Of a stretch of 64,000 bases of DNA, positions 37,601-47,221 are shown piece by piece. The DNA is from Phaseolus vulgaris (lineage: Eukaryota > Streptophyta > Magnoliopsida > Fabales > Fabaceae). The notes below the pieces were generated by a model. The model was not told where the DNA came from. It worked only from the letters and a program-made list of their open reading frames with translations, and did no database searches. The position numbers were made by a program, and so were the translations under genes. The stretch spans positions 30,953,869-31,017,868 of the forward strand of contig NC_023754.2 in NCBI RefSeq assembly GCF_000499845.2, read 5' to 3'. Every line of letters starts with the position of its first letter. Within the stretch, counting starts at the first letter, position 1.

Positions 37601-37648
37601 GTCGGAGGACATGCCCTCGCGCCAGCTGGAAGCCGAAGAAGTGGCCAT
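31602..37648 (-). CDS. NIPA: NIPA-type magnesium transporter
   Basis: Nine coding exons in minus order: 37648-37492, 36524-36468, 35969-35879, 35807-35647, 35556-35429, 35334-35197, 33124-33032, 31909-31804, 31711-31602. They give 346 aa. The family (NIPA, drug/metabolite transporter fold) moves Mg2+ across plasma or endosomal membranes, usually with about nine membrane segments. Visible marks: [111 protein letters not shown], a [13 protein letters not shown] loop, [13 protein letters not shown] and the cytosolic tail [13 protein letters not shown]. The start was placed at MATSSASSW (37648), as in plant relatives. Intron 3 uses a GC donor. Intron 1 starts with a U12-like donor. Intron 6 holds a hAT relic. 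Confidence 0.93.
33371..33934. mobile_element. hAT-type MITE in NIPA intron 6
   Basis: A 564-bp AT-rich element flanked by CCTAAACC (33363-33370) and CCTTAACC (33935-33942), a 7-of-8 target duplication. The ends are CAAAGTTGTCAAACTCGG on the left and, read inward, CATGGTTGTCAAACTCGA on the right. Subterminal gagtctac and aactcgtaaactcg repeats match the style of the element at 23944-24687. No coding capacity. It lies about 250 bp before exon 7 in the direction of transcription. Confidence 0.75.
35808..35878 (-). other. 71-nt GC-AG intron of the NIPA gene
   Basis: Exon 3 ends ...ATT ATT ATC AG and the intron begins GCACGGTACA; it ends ...tcttgcAG before TGCTGCTCTTGC. Only this junction restores the conserved [14 protein letters not shown] reading. 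The nearest GT (six bases downstream) would shift the frame into an unrelated leucine-rich reading. Confidence 0.8.
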
Positions 37649-38459
37649 GGCGGAAGAAGAAGAAGAAGAAGAAGCGATGGAAAACCCTAGAACGAGTGAG
37701 ATCTTGTTACGGAGAAAGGGAAAATCGAAGAATCTAACCCTCAATAGGGTTTTCGTTGGTGGATACAGCTGTCACAAAGGTTCTCTCCCTCTGGATCGGA
37801 AAAATGCTTGCAATCGCAATTGCATAAGCATTACACATTCACAAAGTGGGAGAGAAATCGGAACAAAGATAAATAAAAAGTAGAACACAGTTTTTTACAG
37901 TGTGAGAGTGAGTGAGACTAACACACGCTCTTTCTTCTTCATTCGCTCTTCATCTTTACCAATTACTCTCTTTTCTTCTTCGCCTCCTTTTTCTTTCTCT
38001 TTTTTTTTATATATTATTATTATTATGGTTGCGATGTCTTCTCTGCAACAACCAACTCAGTACCATTCATTTCCGCATCAAAAATCATGCACTTTTTTTT
38101 TATTTTTCTGATTAAATTGAAAAACGATGAGAACTATGTTGAAAATTAATATTTTTTTACATAGTTTTTGCTGATTAATTCCAAGAAAAAAGAATTATAG
38201 GGTGTTGAAAAAGTTTTGCCGCCATTGCTTATTTTAGGATCCAACATTGTCGATCAGATCCATGCTGATTTTTTGGCATCGGTTCTTATGTTCATCACAA
38301 AATCAACTTCACTTTTGACTTAAATGAGTAAACTTAAAGGCTATAATGACAAGGTAACAAGTTCTTGGTGCACCCGAATTTTTCCCCTATCTTTAATTTC
38401 ATTTTTATAGTTTTTTTTATTCATAATTATGTAATATCACGTGAGACTCGTACACTCCT
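37649..38459. other. Upstream region of the NIPA gene
   Basis: Leader and promoter of the minus-strand NIPA gene. It has CT-rich and TTA-repeat stretches (about 37930-38025) and no other gene. An ATG in frame 32 codons upstream of the chosen start is not favoured because relatives begin at MATSS. Confidence 0.45.
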
Positions 38460-38467
38460 CTTAAATG

Positions 38468-38963
38468 TAGGGGTGGCAAAGTGGGTCAGCCTGCTTGGTC
38501 CGCAAAAATGTGAACCGGATTGGTCTGCCTCGCAGAGTTATTGCGGGCTAGAATTCTCGACCCGTCACGCATAAGAGCTGACATGCGGATTTGCGGGTCA
38601 GTCCGTTTTTTTTTTTTTTTTTATATTTTGTTCTTAAAAATTTATCAAATTAAACCTATATATTTGTTCCTATCAAACCTAAATTCATTTTTCTTCCTTT
38701 TCAAACATAGTCCAACATCAAAACATTAAAATAAATATCAAATATCATTATTTTTCCACTTCCAAAACATTAATTCAAAAACATTAAACATAAACATCAT
38801 TGACATTCTTCCATTTCAATAACATTGGATGTCGCCTTAGAAGAACTTTCATCCATTTTTTTTTTCTTGCGGGTTAGCGGGTTGTAAAGGTCAACCCGCT
38901 TTGCGTTTTTTACCAAAGGGTCGCGGGTCGACTCGTACGGTCCGCCCCGCTTTGTCATCTCTA
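38468..38963. mobile_element. hAT-type MITE with perfect 8-bp target duplication
   Basis: A 496-bp element flanked by CTTAAATG at 38460-38467 and 38964-38971. The termini are TAGGGGTGGCAAAGTGGG on the left and, read inward from the right, TAGAGATGACAAAGCGGG. Subterminal regions carry many cgggt/gacccg-type words (ttgcgggtcag, gcgggttagcgggttg, gtcgcgggtcgactcg). The middle is AT-rich and non-coding. The T/CAGGGGTGGCAAA terminus and the 8-bp duplication are typical of plant hAT MITEs. Confidence 0.88.
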
Positions 38964-40732
38964 CTTAAATGGTGTGTTTGACACTCGTACGACACGTGTC
39001 GATGAAGTGTCAAATTCAAAAAGTATTGATTTGATTTTTGACTACTCTAACACGATTTTAACACAATTTTAAAAATGAAATATACATTAATTTTCTAAAA
39101 ATAAGAAATAAATCATTTTGAATTAATTATTAGAAACCTCTTTCTCTTGAAAAAATATTAAAATATACTTGTACACATAATTTTTTATTATCAATTTATA
39201 TAATTAACAATTATATAATATATAAATTTGTATTTCTTTATCCTATGTTTTAAAAATTACACGTATCTCTTTATTTATGTCTGTATTATCGTATCTTATA
39301 TTTTAAAAAATTACATGTATCTCTTTATTTGTGTGTGTCCATGGTATAGATAATATTACCTTCACTTTTTTTTTTTTATCATGTACAAATCAATTTTCAT
39401 TTTGTAGATCTTGTTTTTTAAGATGGTCCATATACCTAAATTGACTGACACGTGGCTATTTATTTCCTCTATCTACATCCTAACATCTGTTGTGAACCCT
39501 CCACCACACGAAATGTAACTTACTATTTTCACACTTTAATTATGTTATTAAATAATTTTGTACCTAATATATTTGTTGTAATTGAATTTTATACGTAATC
39601 CCTTATTATAATATTTGAGTCTTAAATTTTCGGATTTTAATTCAAATGGGAGCAACTACTTAATTTCAGATATGTTAGTATAATAATAAATTATCAAGAT
39701 TGGAAACTAAAATGCTAAAAAAGAGTTTAAATCTAAAAATGGTTAGTGATCGAGTTGAGAAATTAAAAAATAATAAATAGTTAAATTTGCAGACTATACA
39801 AAATTATGGTAGATAAATTACAAAATTAATAATTTTTTTAATTTTAACAATTTCAAATATTTATATAAAAATAAATTACATTTATGGTATAGTTGTTACA
39901 CAGTAGCATTGGTGCACAGCTGGACTTCCACACCAATCTATTAACGTTTAATAAAAAATAAAATAAAAATCCGGTGTTATTTTTATATTAGATTAAATAT
40001 GTTTTTTTTCATAATTTTTTTTTCAATCTAAATTTTAGACTATCTAAATATTTTAAGTATGGAAATGATTATACCTTATTTATGTATAATAATTGTTAAT
40101 TAAATATTGTTAGTTTTTTCAAAATTTAATCCAAATATTTGTATTTGAATTTATAAAATTCTAAATTAATTTTATAAAAAATATAGATTTAAATTTAGAA
40201 TCTTATTAGATCTGGACTGGATTTATATTTATATTGAATTTTAAAAATTAGAACATTTAGATGAAATATGGATTAATATGTATACATGTAGGGAAATTTT
40301 TTAAACTCTGTTTTTTTATTATGTTATTTATTAATTGTGATGATAATATATTATATGAAAAACTATGATATTGAAGGATAATAGACTAATGTAAAAGATG
40401 AATTAAGAAGAAAAAAAATAGGAGAAAAAATGTATGTTAAAAAAGATGTTACAATTAGAATGAAACATCAACATATATTAATATTGTTTAATAATACTTA
40501 CATATATACATTTTATTTTGTGTATTTAAAATTAAAATTAATATAAATATTTAAGATAATAAAGATCGACAACGTATGTTTATAAAATAGCTGATATATA
40601 GTAATATAATTATCTCAAGTATTTTTTCCATGATTTATTTTCTAATAATATGCTATTGACAATAATTTATTATTAGTAGTATTTTTCAAAAAAATTATTT
40701 TAGATTAACTAAAGATTAAAATATTTTATTAT

Positions 40733-40860
40733 TTATAAATGAATGCAAACTTCATCTTATAAGTTAATATTATGATGAAATTGAGTTAAGCTTAAAGTTC
40801 ATTTCTTAATATGATATTAGTCATTTTAAGTCTATCTTAACAAAAGTTTGTTAGATCCTA
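40733..40860 (+). repeat. TRIM-like LTR fragment
   Basis: Shares the order tgaatgcaaacttcatctta, then gagttaagcttaaagttcat, then ttcttaatatgatattagtcat with the copies at 1870 and 63485. The sequence after the LTR-like end is a degenerate initiator-tRNA-Met primer site. Confidence 0.5.
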
Positions 40861-41019
40861 AGTAGTACAAATACTGATACGGCAAACACAAAAATACCTA
40901 TAATTTGTAAAATGTAGGATACGATAACTATATATTATATAATTATGAATTATATAAATTAACAATCAAAATTTACGTGCACAAGTATCTTTAAGTTTTT
41001 TTAGTAAAAAAATATTTTT

Positions 41020-41600
41020 CATGACTGGCTTAAAAAATTTGTTCTTTATTTTTATAATTATAATGAAAATTTATACAACTATGTTAGATCTGTGCTAGAA
41101 TTGTCATAAATCTAACAAATAATTTTTGACTTTGATACATTATCGATATATGTCATACTAAACTGATACATATTTTACGAGTATCATACTAACATATGTC
41201 CGATATGGAGATATCATTTAAGAGAAATATCTAAACCTAATAAGTTGGGCGTATCATGTGACACGTGTGTAACTTCACCTTACAAATATTAATTTTAATA
41301 CTTGTTTACAAAAAAAAAAAAAATTATTTTTATAATCATAATAAAAATTTATACAACTGTGTTAGATTCATACTAAAATTGTCAAAAATTTAACAAATAT
41401 TTTTTAAATTTAATACTTTATAATGTGTGTCATACGAAACTGATACGTATGATGCAAGATCAATACGCATTATGCAAGATCGATACGTGTGCTACAAATA
41501 TTGTAATACATATGTATGAACATAAAAAAAAAAATAAAAATCTAAACCTAATAGGTTGGACCATGATGTCACACGTGGGTCTAAAGCTCACCTTAGCAAT
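41020..41600. repeat. Diverged tandem duplication, about 290 bp unit
   Basis: Unit 1 (about 41040-41310) and unit 2 (about 41325-41610) share blocks in order: 'tttttataattataatgaaaatttataca' (unit 1) and its like in unit 2, then 'tgtcaaaaatttaacaaat', 'gtgtgtcatac', 'ctaaacctaataggttg', 'cacgtg', 'cttacaaatattaattttaa'. Each unit ends with a poly-A run. Not coding. Confidence 0.6.
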
Positions 41601-41682
41601 ATTAATTTTAATACCTGTTTACAGAAAAAAAAAAAAAAAACAACGAATAAAAACAAAAGCGAGTTATAGCAATTAACAGTTT

Positions 41683-41768
41683 TATATAAAGCGAGTGGAG
41701 TAAAAGAAAAAATTTAGTAATGAAGAGTGTGAGAAAGTTTTGTCAGTGTGATTTGAAGTGAAGGCCCA
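41683..41768 (+). promoter_or_regulatory. HISN1 TATA box and site II motif
   Basis: TATATAAA at 41683-41690 lies 184-191 bases before the ATG. GGCCCA, a TGGGCC site II motif on the minus strand, lies at 41763-41768, about 106 bases before the ATG. The motifs are seen directly; function is inferred. Confidence 0.5.
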
Positions 41769-41873
41769 AGAAGAGTACGTGGAGAACAATATCCGCACAT
41801 TCTCTCAGTGTGTGTTGCCAGCGGCGGCGCGTGTGTTCATTTCGCTCTGCCAATCGCCATTATCTTCACAACC

Positions 41874-44800
41874 ATGAATCTTCCTCTGCACGCTTCGTTT
41901 CCGCTCAGCTCCCGGAGCTGCTGCTGCCACGCCTCGCTTTCCGTGCCGCCGCCTCAGGCCGACCGGAAAGAGATCCGTCTCGGTTTGCCCAGCAAAGGTC
42001 GTATGTCCTCCGACACACTCGAACTTCTCAAGGTCAATCTCGTTCTTACTTTCTCATCGCATAATCGATTCGATTAGCCTCTCGTACTTATCGTGTTTAG
42101 GGCATTTTTATCTTCTTGTACTAACTCTCACTACTGTCTCTGTGAAGAATTGTCAATTGTCAGTGAAGCAGGTCAATCCTAGACAGTATGTTGCTGAAAT
42201 TCCTCAGGTGTGTTGTGTGTTCTCCTTTTTTTTTGTTCCTTTGATGTGAAAAGTTCTGTAGTTTTCAGCTTCATAACCTAATGTTACCCTTCAATTTAGT
42301 TTGGTGGTAATTGACCATATATCCATTTTCTACTCTGCAGCTGTCAAACCTGGAAGTTTGGTTTCAGAGACCTAAAGACATTGTGAGAAAATTGTTATCC
42401 GGAGATCTTGACCTTGGAATTGTGGGACTGGATATCGTCAGTGAACATGGCCAGGTGGGCATTTGTATTCACATTTTTGCTGATTACTGTCGATCACGTT
42501 TTTTAATCTGGTTTCCTGCTTGAAATTACGAACATACAAAATCTGGATGATAAGGCCAGAAATAAGATTTAAAGAAAGTGGTCAATGTAGTTGATGACAA
42601 TGAATCTATCATAAATTTATATATTTTTTTTTCGAAATAATTTTTGTCACTGATACTCCTCTTAATTGTTTGTCATTGGGTTTTACAAAAAGAAACAGAT
42701 GAATTTTAATTTGAGTAAAAGGACAGAGGGAGTACCATTTTTTTAATGATTGTATGTGGCCTATTTAACTAGTGTATATATATCTCGGCTTTCCAGCTTG
42801 AAAGAAACTGCTTTTCCTAAGTTTAGCTGTAATTGCAGATTAATGCCCCACTGCATTTGTGTTTATCCTATAATTTTCTTTTGTCAGTGTAATGAAGATC
42901 TTATTATTGTCCATGAGGCTCTGGAGTACGGTGACTGTCGTTTATCCCTTGCGGTTAGTTTAAACTATGATGTTGTAAAACTTCTTGATTCTGGTTTTGT
43001 CATTGTTATGTACAATAAATTATCTGGAGCATCTTCTGTTTTTTCAGATTCCCCAATATGGAATATTTGAAAATGTAAATTCACTGGAGGAGCTTGCAAA
43101 AATGCCTCATTGGACAGAAGATAAGCCTCTAAGAGTTGCTACTGGATTCACCTACGTTAGTGTTTCAAGTTAAACTTTTTTGTTTCCGAGTATCATCTCT
43201 GTTAGAGTTTATACGGTTAGATTTTAAAAAGAGAACAAATGATCTAAATTTTGGATTTACTGTTCAGCTGGGGCCAAAATTTATGAATGAGAGTGGACTC
43301 AAGCATGTGACATTTTCAACTGCTGATGGGGCACTGGAGGCAGCTCCTGCGGTGAGAGATATTGTTTGTTTACTAGAATTCGTTCATTTAAAGTTTCTCA
43401 TTATCAAGCATGTGACCTTTTCTGTGGTGTTATGACAATATTATCTTTTTGCTACTCCCAGCATGTTGGGGTTGGGGATAATCTTACTTGCTATAGTTGT
43501 TTATAGATAAGATAATATATCTTTGTTCTTTTGCTTAATGTACTAGTCTCGGAGCTGAAAATTACGATGTTTAAATTTCATATAAAGGATGAAAGACTGT
43601 TAAACTGCTTAAACATTGTAGCTGGCTAACTTCTGCAATATATGCATAGAGATGCCACTGATTTGCTTTTAATGAATTAAAATTATACATTTCTTGAATT
43701 TTTCCTAAAATTATGTTTTTCTACGAAAAAATATTATTATTTCTATATGCTTTTGTTGTTTCCCTTCTATGCTTAAGGTATATGGGGACCGGCATTCATC
43801 AAAGTGTCTAGTTTAAATGACAACATTACCATGTAAAGTATAAAATGAGGAGATGAGTGATGTCAATGATTTTTCTGCATATTCTGTCACAAGAAAATGA
43901 GGAAGGTTTTAAAAATTCTGCAGTGCTTTGTTGAATTGTGAAACTTGATCAAATTACCAATTTCTTCCCTCTGTGTGTGCGCATTCTGTTTTATCTTATA
44001 AGGTGTGGTGTGGGATGTGATCTGTGGTTAACTACTAGGCCAAAGGTCTGTTGGCATTGTACTGTACTGGGATGTTGTTTCTGTGGCAACATCCAATACT
44101 GTTATTTTCAATCAGAATTTTAACCATTTCATGGTGCAAATGACAAAATCTTTTGTAGAAATTATATCCGCTTTCCAGACAAAATCCTTACCCAATTTAT
44201 TCCTCTGCTTTTGTTCTTAGGTCTTTGCATCTGAAATATAGTATCAATTACTGCATGTTCAATTTAGAAATGCTGCTGCCATATACGAGGGATGTGTTAT
44301 TTATAATCTATGTAATGTTTTCTCTATTTAGATGGGGATAGCTGATGCTATCTTGGATCTTGTAAGTAGTGGGACCACACTGAGAGAAAACAACTTGAAG
44401 GAAATCAAAGGTGGAGTTGTTTTGGAAAGCCAGGTTAGCAATTGTTAACTTTTCCGACCTTGATTATTACAATTTGTTGGTTTTACAGTAAAAAAAGCTA
44501 GGCATGGGAAATCTGCTTCTGTATTCTCCATTGTTAGGCTGTCTTACTCTGACAATTGAACGCTCTTCAGGCTGTTCTTATTGCAAGCAGGAAATCAATG
44601 ATCCAACGTAAAGGAGTACTTGAAGCAACACACGAGATGCTCGAGCGATTGGAAGCACATTTGAGGGCGATTGGGCAGTTCACGGTGCATAGTTTATGAT
44701 TCTCAATCCCCCCTATCTCCACCATCGTCTGCCTTTATTTTCATTCCATTTTCTAATGCTTGTCTTGACAGGTTACTGCAAACATGAGGGGAAACAGTGC

Positions 44801-45501
44801 AGAGGAAGTGGCTGAGAGAATACTGAGTCAGCCATCATTAGCTGGTTTGCAGGTGTGATATGAATGAAGTATTTGCTTATCTTTCTTCTGCGTTAGCATA
44901 AACCGAGGGCTTTGTTATTATGACGTCTTTTGTTACAACTCTTTCCCAATTGTAAGATACGCACTTGATTGTCTGTCTGCAGGGACCCACTGTAAGTCCT
45001 GTTTTCTGCAAGCGTGATGGGAAGGTAACTGCAGACTATTATGCCATAGTCATATGCGTGCCTAAGAAGGCATTGTACAAGTCTATACAACAACTGAGAG
45101 CGGTGAGTTTTAGAACTAATGAAATTATTATCATTTTTCAAACTGGTGTGAAGATATTTGTTAGCTTGTGGGGTAAAACATACGAGAAAATTATGAGATG
45201 AAGGTAGAATGCGTGGTGGTGGCTTGAATGATTGATTCCAGTTATCATTGGCTAGCCACCAACTGCAAGTTTCACCAGAAAATTCTTGTACATTTTTTAA
45301 AGCTTCTGCTTATCATGTGGCATTGTATTTGAACAAACTACAATGCTTGCTAATTTCTTGTTCATCTATGATTCTCATGATTTTCTGTTGGCTACATTGC
45401 AACAGATTGGAGGCAGTGGAGTTCTTATATCACCCTTGACCTATATTTTCGATGAAGAAACTCCGAGATGGCGTCAGCTCCTATCTGAACTTGGGCTGTA
45501 G
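41874..45501 (+). CDS. HISN1: ATP phosphoribosyltransferase, chloroplastic (histidine pathway, step 1)
   Basis: Eleven coding exons: 41874-42032, 42148-42207, 42341-42454, 42888-42953, 43048-43155, 43268-43351, 44332-44433, 44571-44684, 44772-44852, 44983-45102, 45406-45501. All introns are GT-AG and phase 0, giving 367 aa. The enzyme joins ATP and PRPP to form phosphoribosyl-ATP, the committed and histidine-inhibited step of histidine synthesis, in the plastid. The N-terminal 33 or so residues (Ser/Cys-rich, few acidic) look like a transit peptide. The catalytic HisG domain starts at [11 protein letters not shown] (about 35) and includes [23 protein letters not shown], and the PRPP-binding stretch [17 protein letters not shown] (about 200-218). 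The C-terminal HisG_C regulatory domain (about 270-365; [24 protein letters not shown]) marks the long, hexameric, feedback-regulated form. No ATG lies upstream in frame. A possible alternative last exon is at 45551-45625. Confidence 0.95.
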
Positions 45502-47105
45502 CCATTTATTACCAATTCATGGAGTCATTAGTGGATGTTTCGTTTTTCAGATTCTGCAAAAGCAGAAGAACATTGAATCCATGGTGAAAGCTGCAAAAGA
45601 CAAGTATACCGAAATGGAGGACTAGATAACTGAAAATGAGTTTTAGCTTGTTATTCATTTATAGCGGAAACCTTTTATAGATTGAAAATTTTGTAGCAAA
45701 CCTGCATCTTCTATCTATTTTTTGTTCTCTTCATGACATTGGTAATGACTAGAATAGTGGCTCTGTGGGACTTAAGTTTAACTGCTGTGGGACTTTGCTT
45801 CAGTGTTGTAATCTTAATCCTTTTATTTGTGACCTTAATTGCTGCCCAAACTATCTAGTGACCCAAGAAATTTGTCTTAACCAATAATTTTTTACCAGTT
45901 TTGCTATTTGTGCTTTAATATTGACATCTAAACAAATTAAACTTAATTTTTTAAATGTAAAGTCACACAATTAAATATTATACAATAATCCTCAATGGCA
46001 AAAGAATTTGGTAAAAAATCACTGGCAATTTTCTTTATAAATTTCATACGTTTTTATAATTTATCAAAAGATTCTCTTAATCATCTCAAAATATTTAGTG
46101 ATTTTTAAAATGATACTAATATTTAAAAATAGCTTTGTTTTGTAACTTAAGCCATTTATACAAATTATAAAGCATATATTAAATTACATTTATTTTGTAA
46201 TGAATTTTAAATATAGCATAATTTATATATCATTTTTATTGAAAGTTAATTGTATAAAATAAATAGTTATCTTAAATATCATTGTAGAAAAAATAAGATA
46301 TATTTACAGGGAATGTCTTACCTTTTTCAAACGAGATTAAAAACAATAAATAAATACATTACGATGGCAACCCTAAAATTTCTTAAAAATATACATTTTT
46401 ATGTAACACTAATTTTCTTAATGATATATTTTTTGCTTGGTTTTAGAATGACATGCCATTTATTTTATTTATTGTTTTATTCTCACTTGAAAAAGGTAAA
46501 AACATTCACACTCATTGTATCTTGTTTTGCTAATTATTTTAAAACATTAAACCCACATTTATTTAGATTTTTTCTTACTTTTTTAGATTTAAATTTAATT
46601 AAGAGTAAAATGGGAATATTACATGTATATCCTTTTATATATTTTATAGACGTTATAATTTTAATATGTAAAATATGAACATGTAATATACACACTAAAA
46701 TGATTTTTTTCATTATATATTATTTATAATGTAGTTTTTAAAAAAATTAAAAAATATAATTAAGGATAAATAAGAATATAAAATATGTAGAATCTCTTTA
46801 TATATTATTATTAAAGATATCGATCTGATAATTGCGTGAAAAAGTGTAGGAAAATGGAAAATTCATATAATTTCATAAAACATTAAGGTGATTAAGGTAT
46901 TAACATTAAACATTATAATAAATAATTAAAATTAAATGCCAAAAAATTGTGTAATTTAATATTTATATGAATTTATTTTTACAATTTAAAGTCCAGATTT
47001 ATAAATTGATTTGCTTATAAGAAAAAGGATTTATAATTTAATTAATTTATATACTCCTTATTAGGCACAGTTTTTTTTTTTTTGACGCAAAGAGTTTTTG
47101 AAGAT
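45502..47105. other. HISN1 3' UTR and AT-rich intergenic DNA
   Basis: After the HISN1 stop there is an acceptor-like 'cgtttttcag' followed by a 24-codon frame (45551-45625), discussed as a finding. Beyond about 45850 the DNA is AT-rich. A 142-codon frame at 46250-46678 has composition driven by A/T and no recognised domain, so I do not call it a gene. Confidence 0.45.
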
Positions 47106-47202
47106 TGGGCCTAACAAAGAAGCGGAAAGTGTGAGAAATTAAATTGCGGCTGGTAGAGTAAACAACCGTAAAACCCTTTCCCTCCTCCACCCAAAACCCT
47201 AA
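47106..47202 (+). promoter_or_regulatory. Site II motif and telobox in front of BOP1
   Basis: TGGGCC at 47106-47111 and AAACCCTAA at 47194-47202, 20-116 bases before the ATG. The pair of TGGGCY and telobox is the hallmark arrangement of plant ribosome-biogenesis and ribosomal-protein promoters, and class I TCP proteins bind TGGGCY. The motifs are seen directly; function is inferred. Confidence 0.65.
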
Positions 47203-47221
47203 CTCCTCTCTACCTTTCAAA

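Larger units (their letters stand above)
38972..41682. other. AT-rich intergenic DNA
   Basis: No gene recognised. It contains a TRIM-like fragment (40733-40860). It also holds two diverged copies of a block around 41060-41300 and 41330-41600 (shared 'gataatacgtatc'-type words, 'ctaaacctaataggttgg', 'gacacgtgtgt/cacacgtgggt'). Confidence 0.5.

Noticed and set aside
46250..46678. 142-codon plus-strand frame
   Set aside because: Rich in Phe/Ile/Leu/Lys from AT-rich DNA, with no conserved motif and no splice partners.
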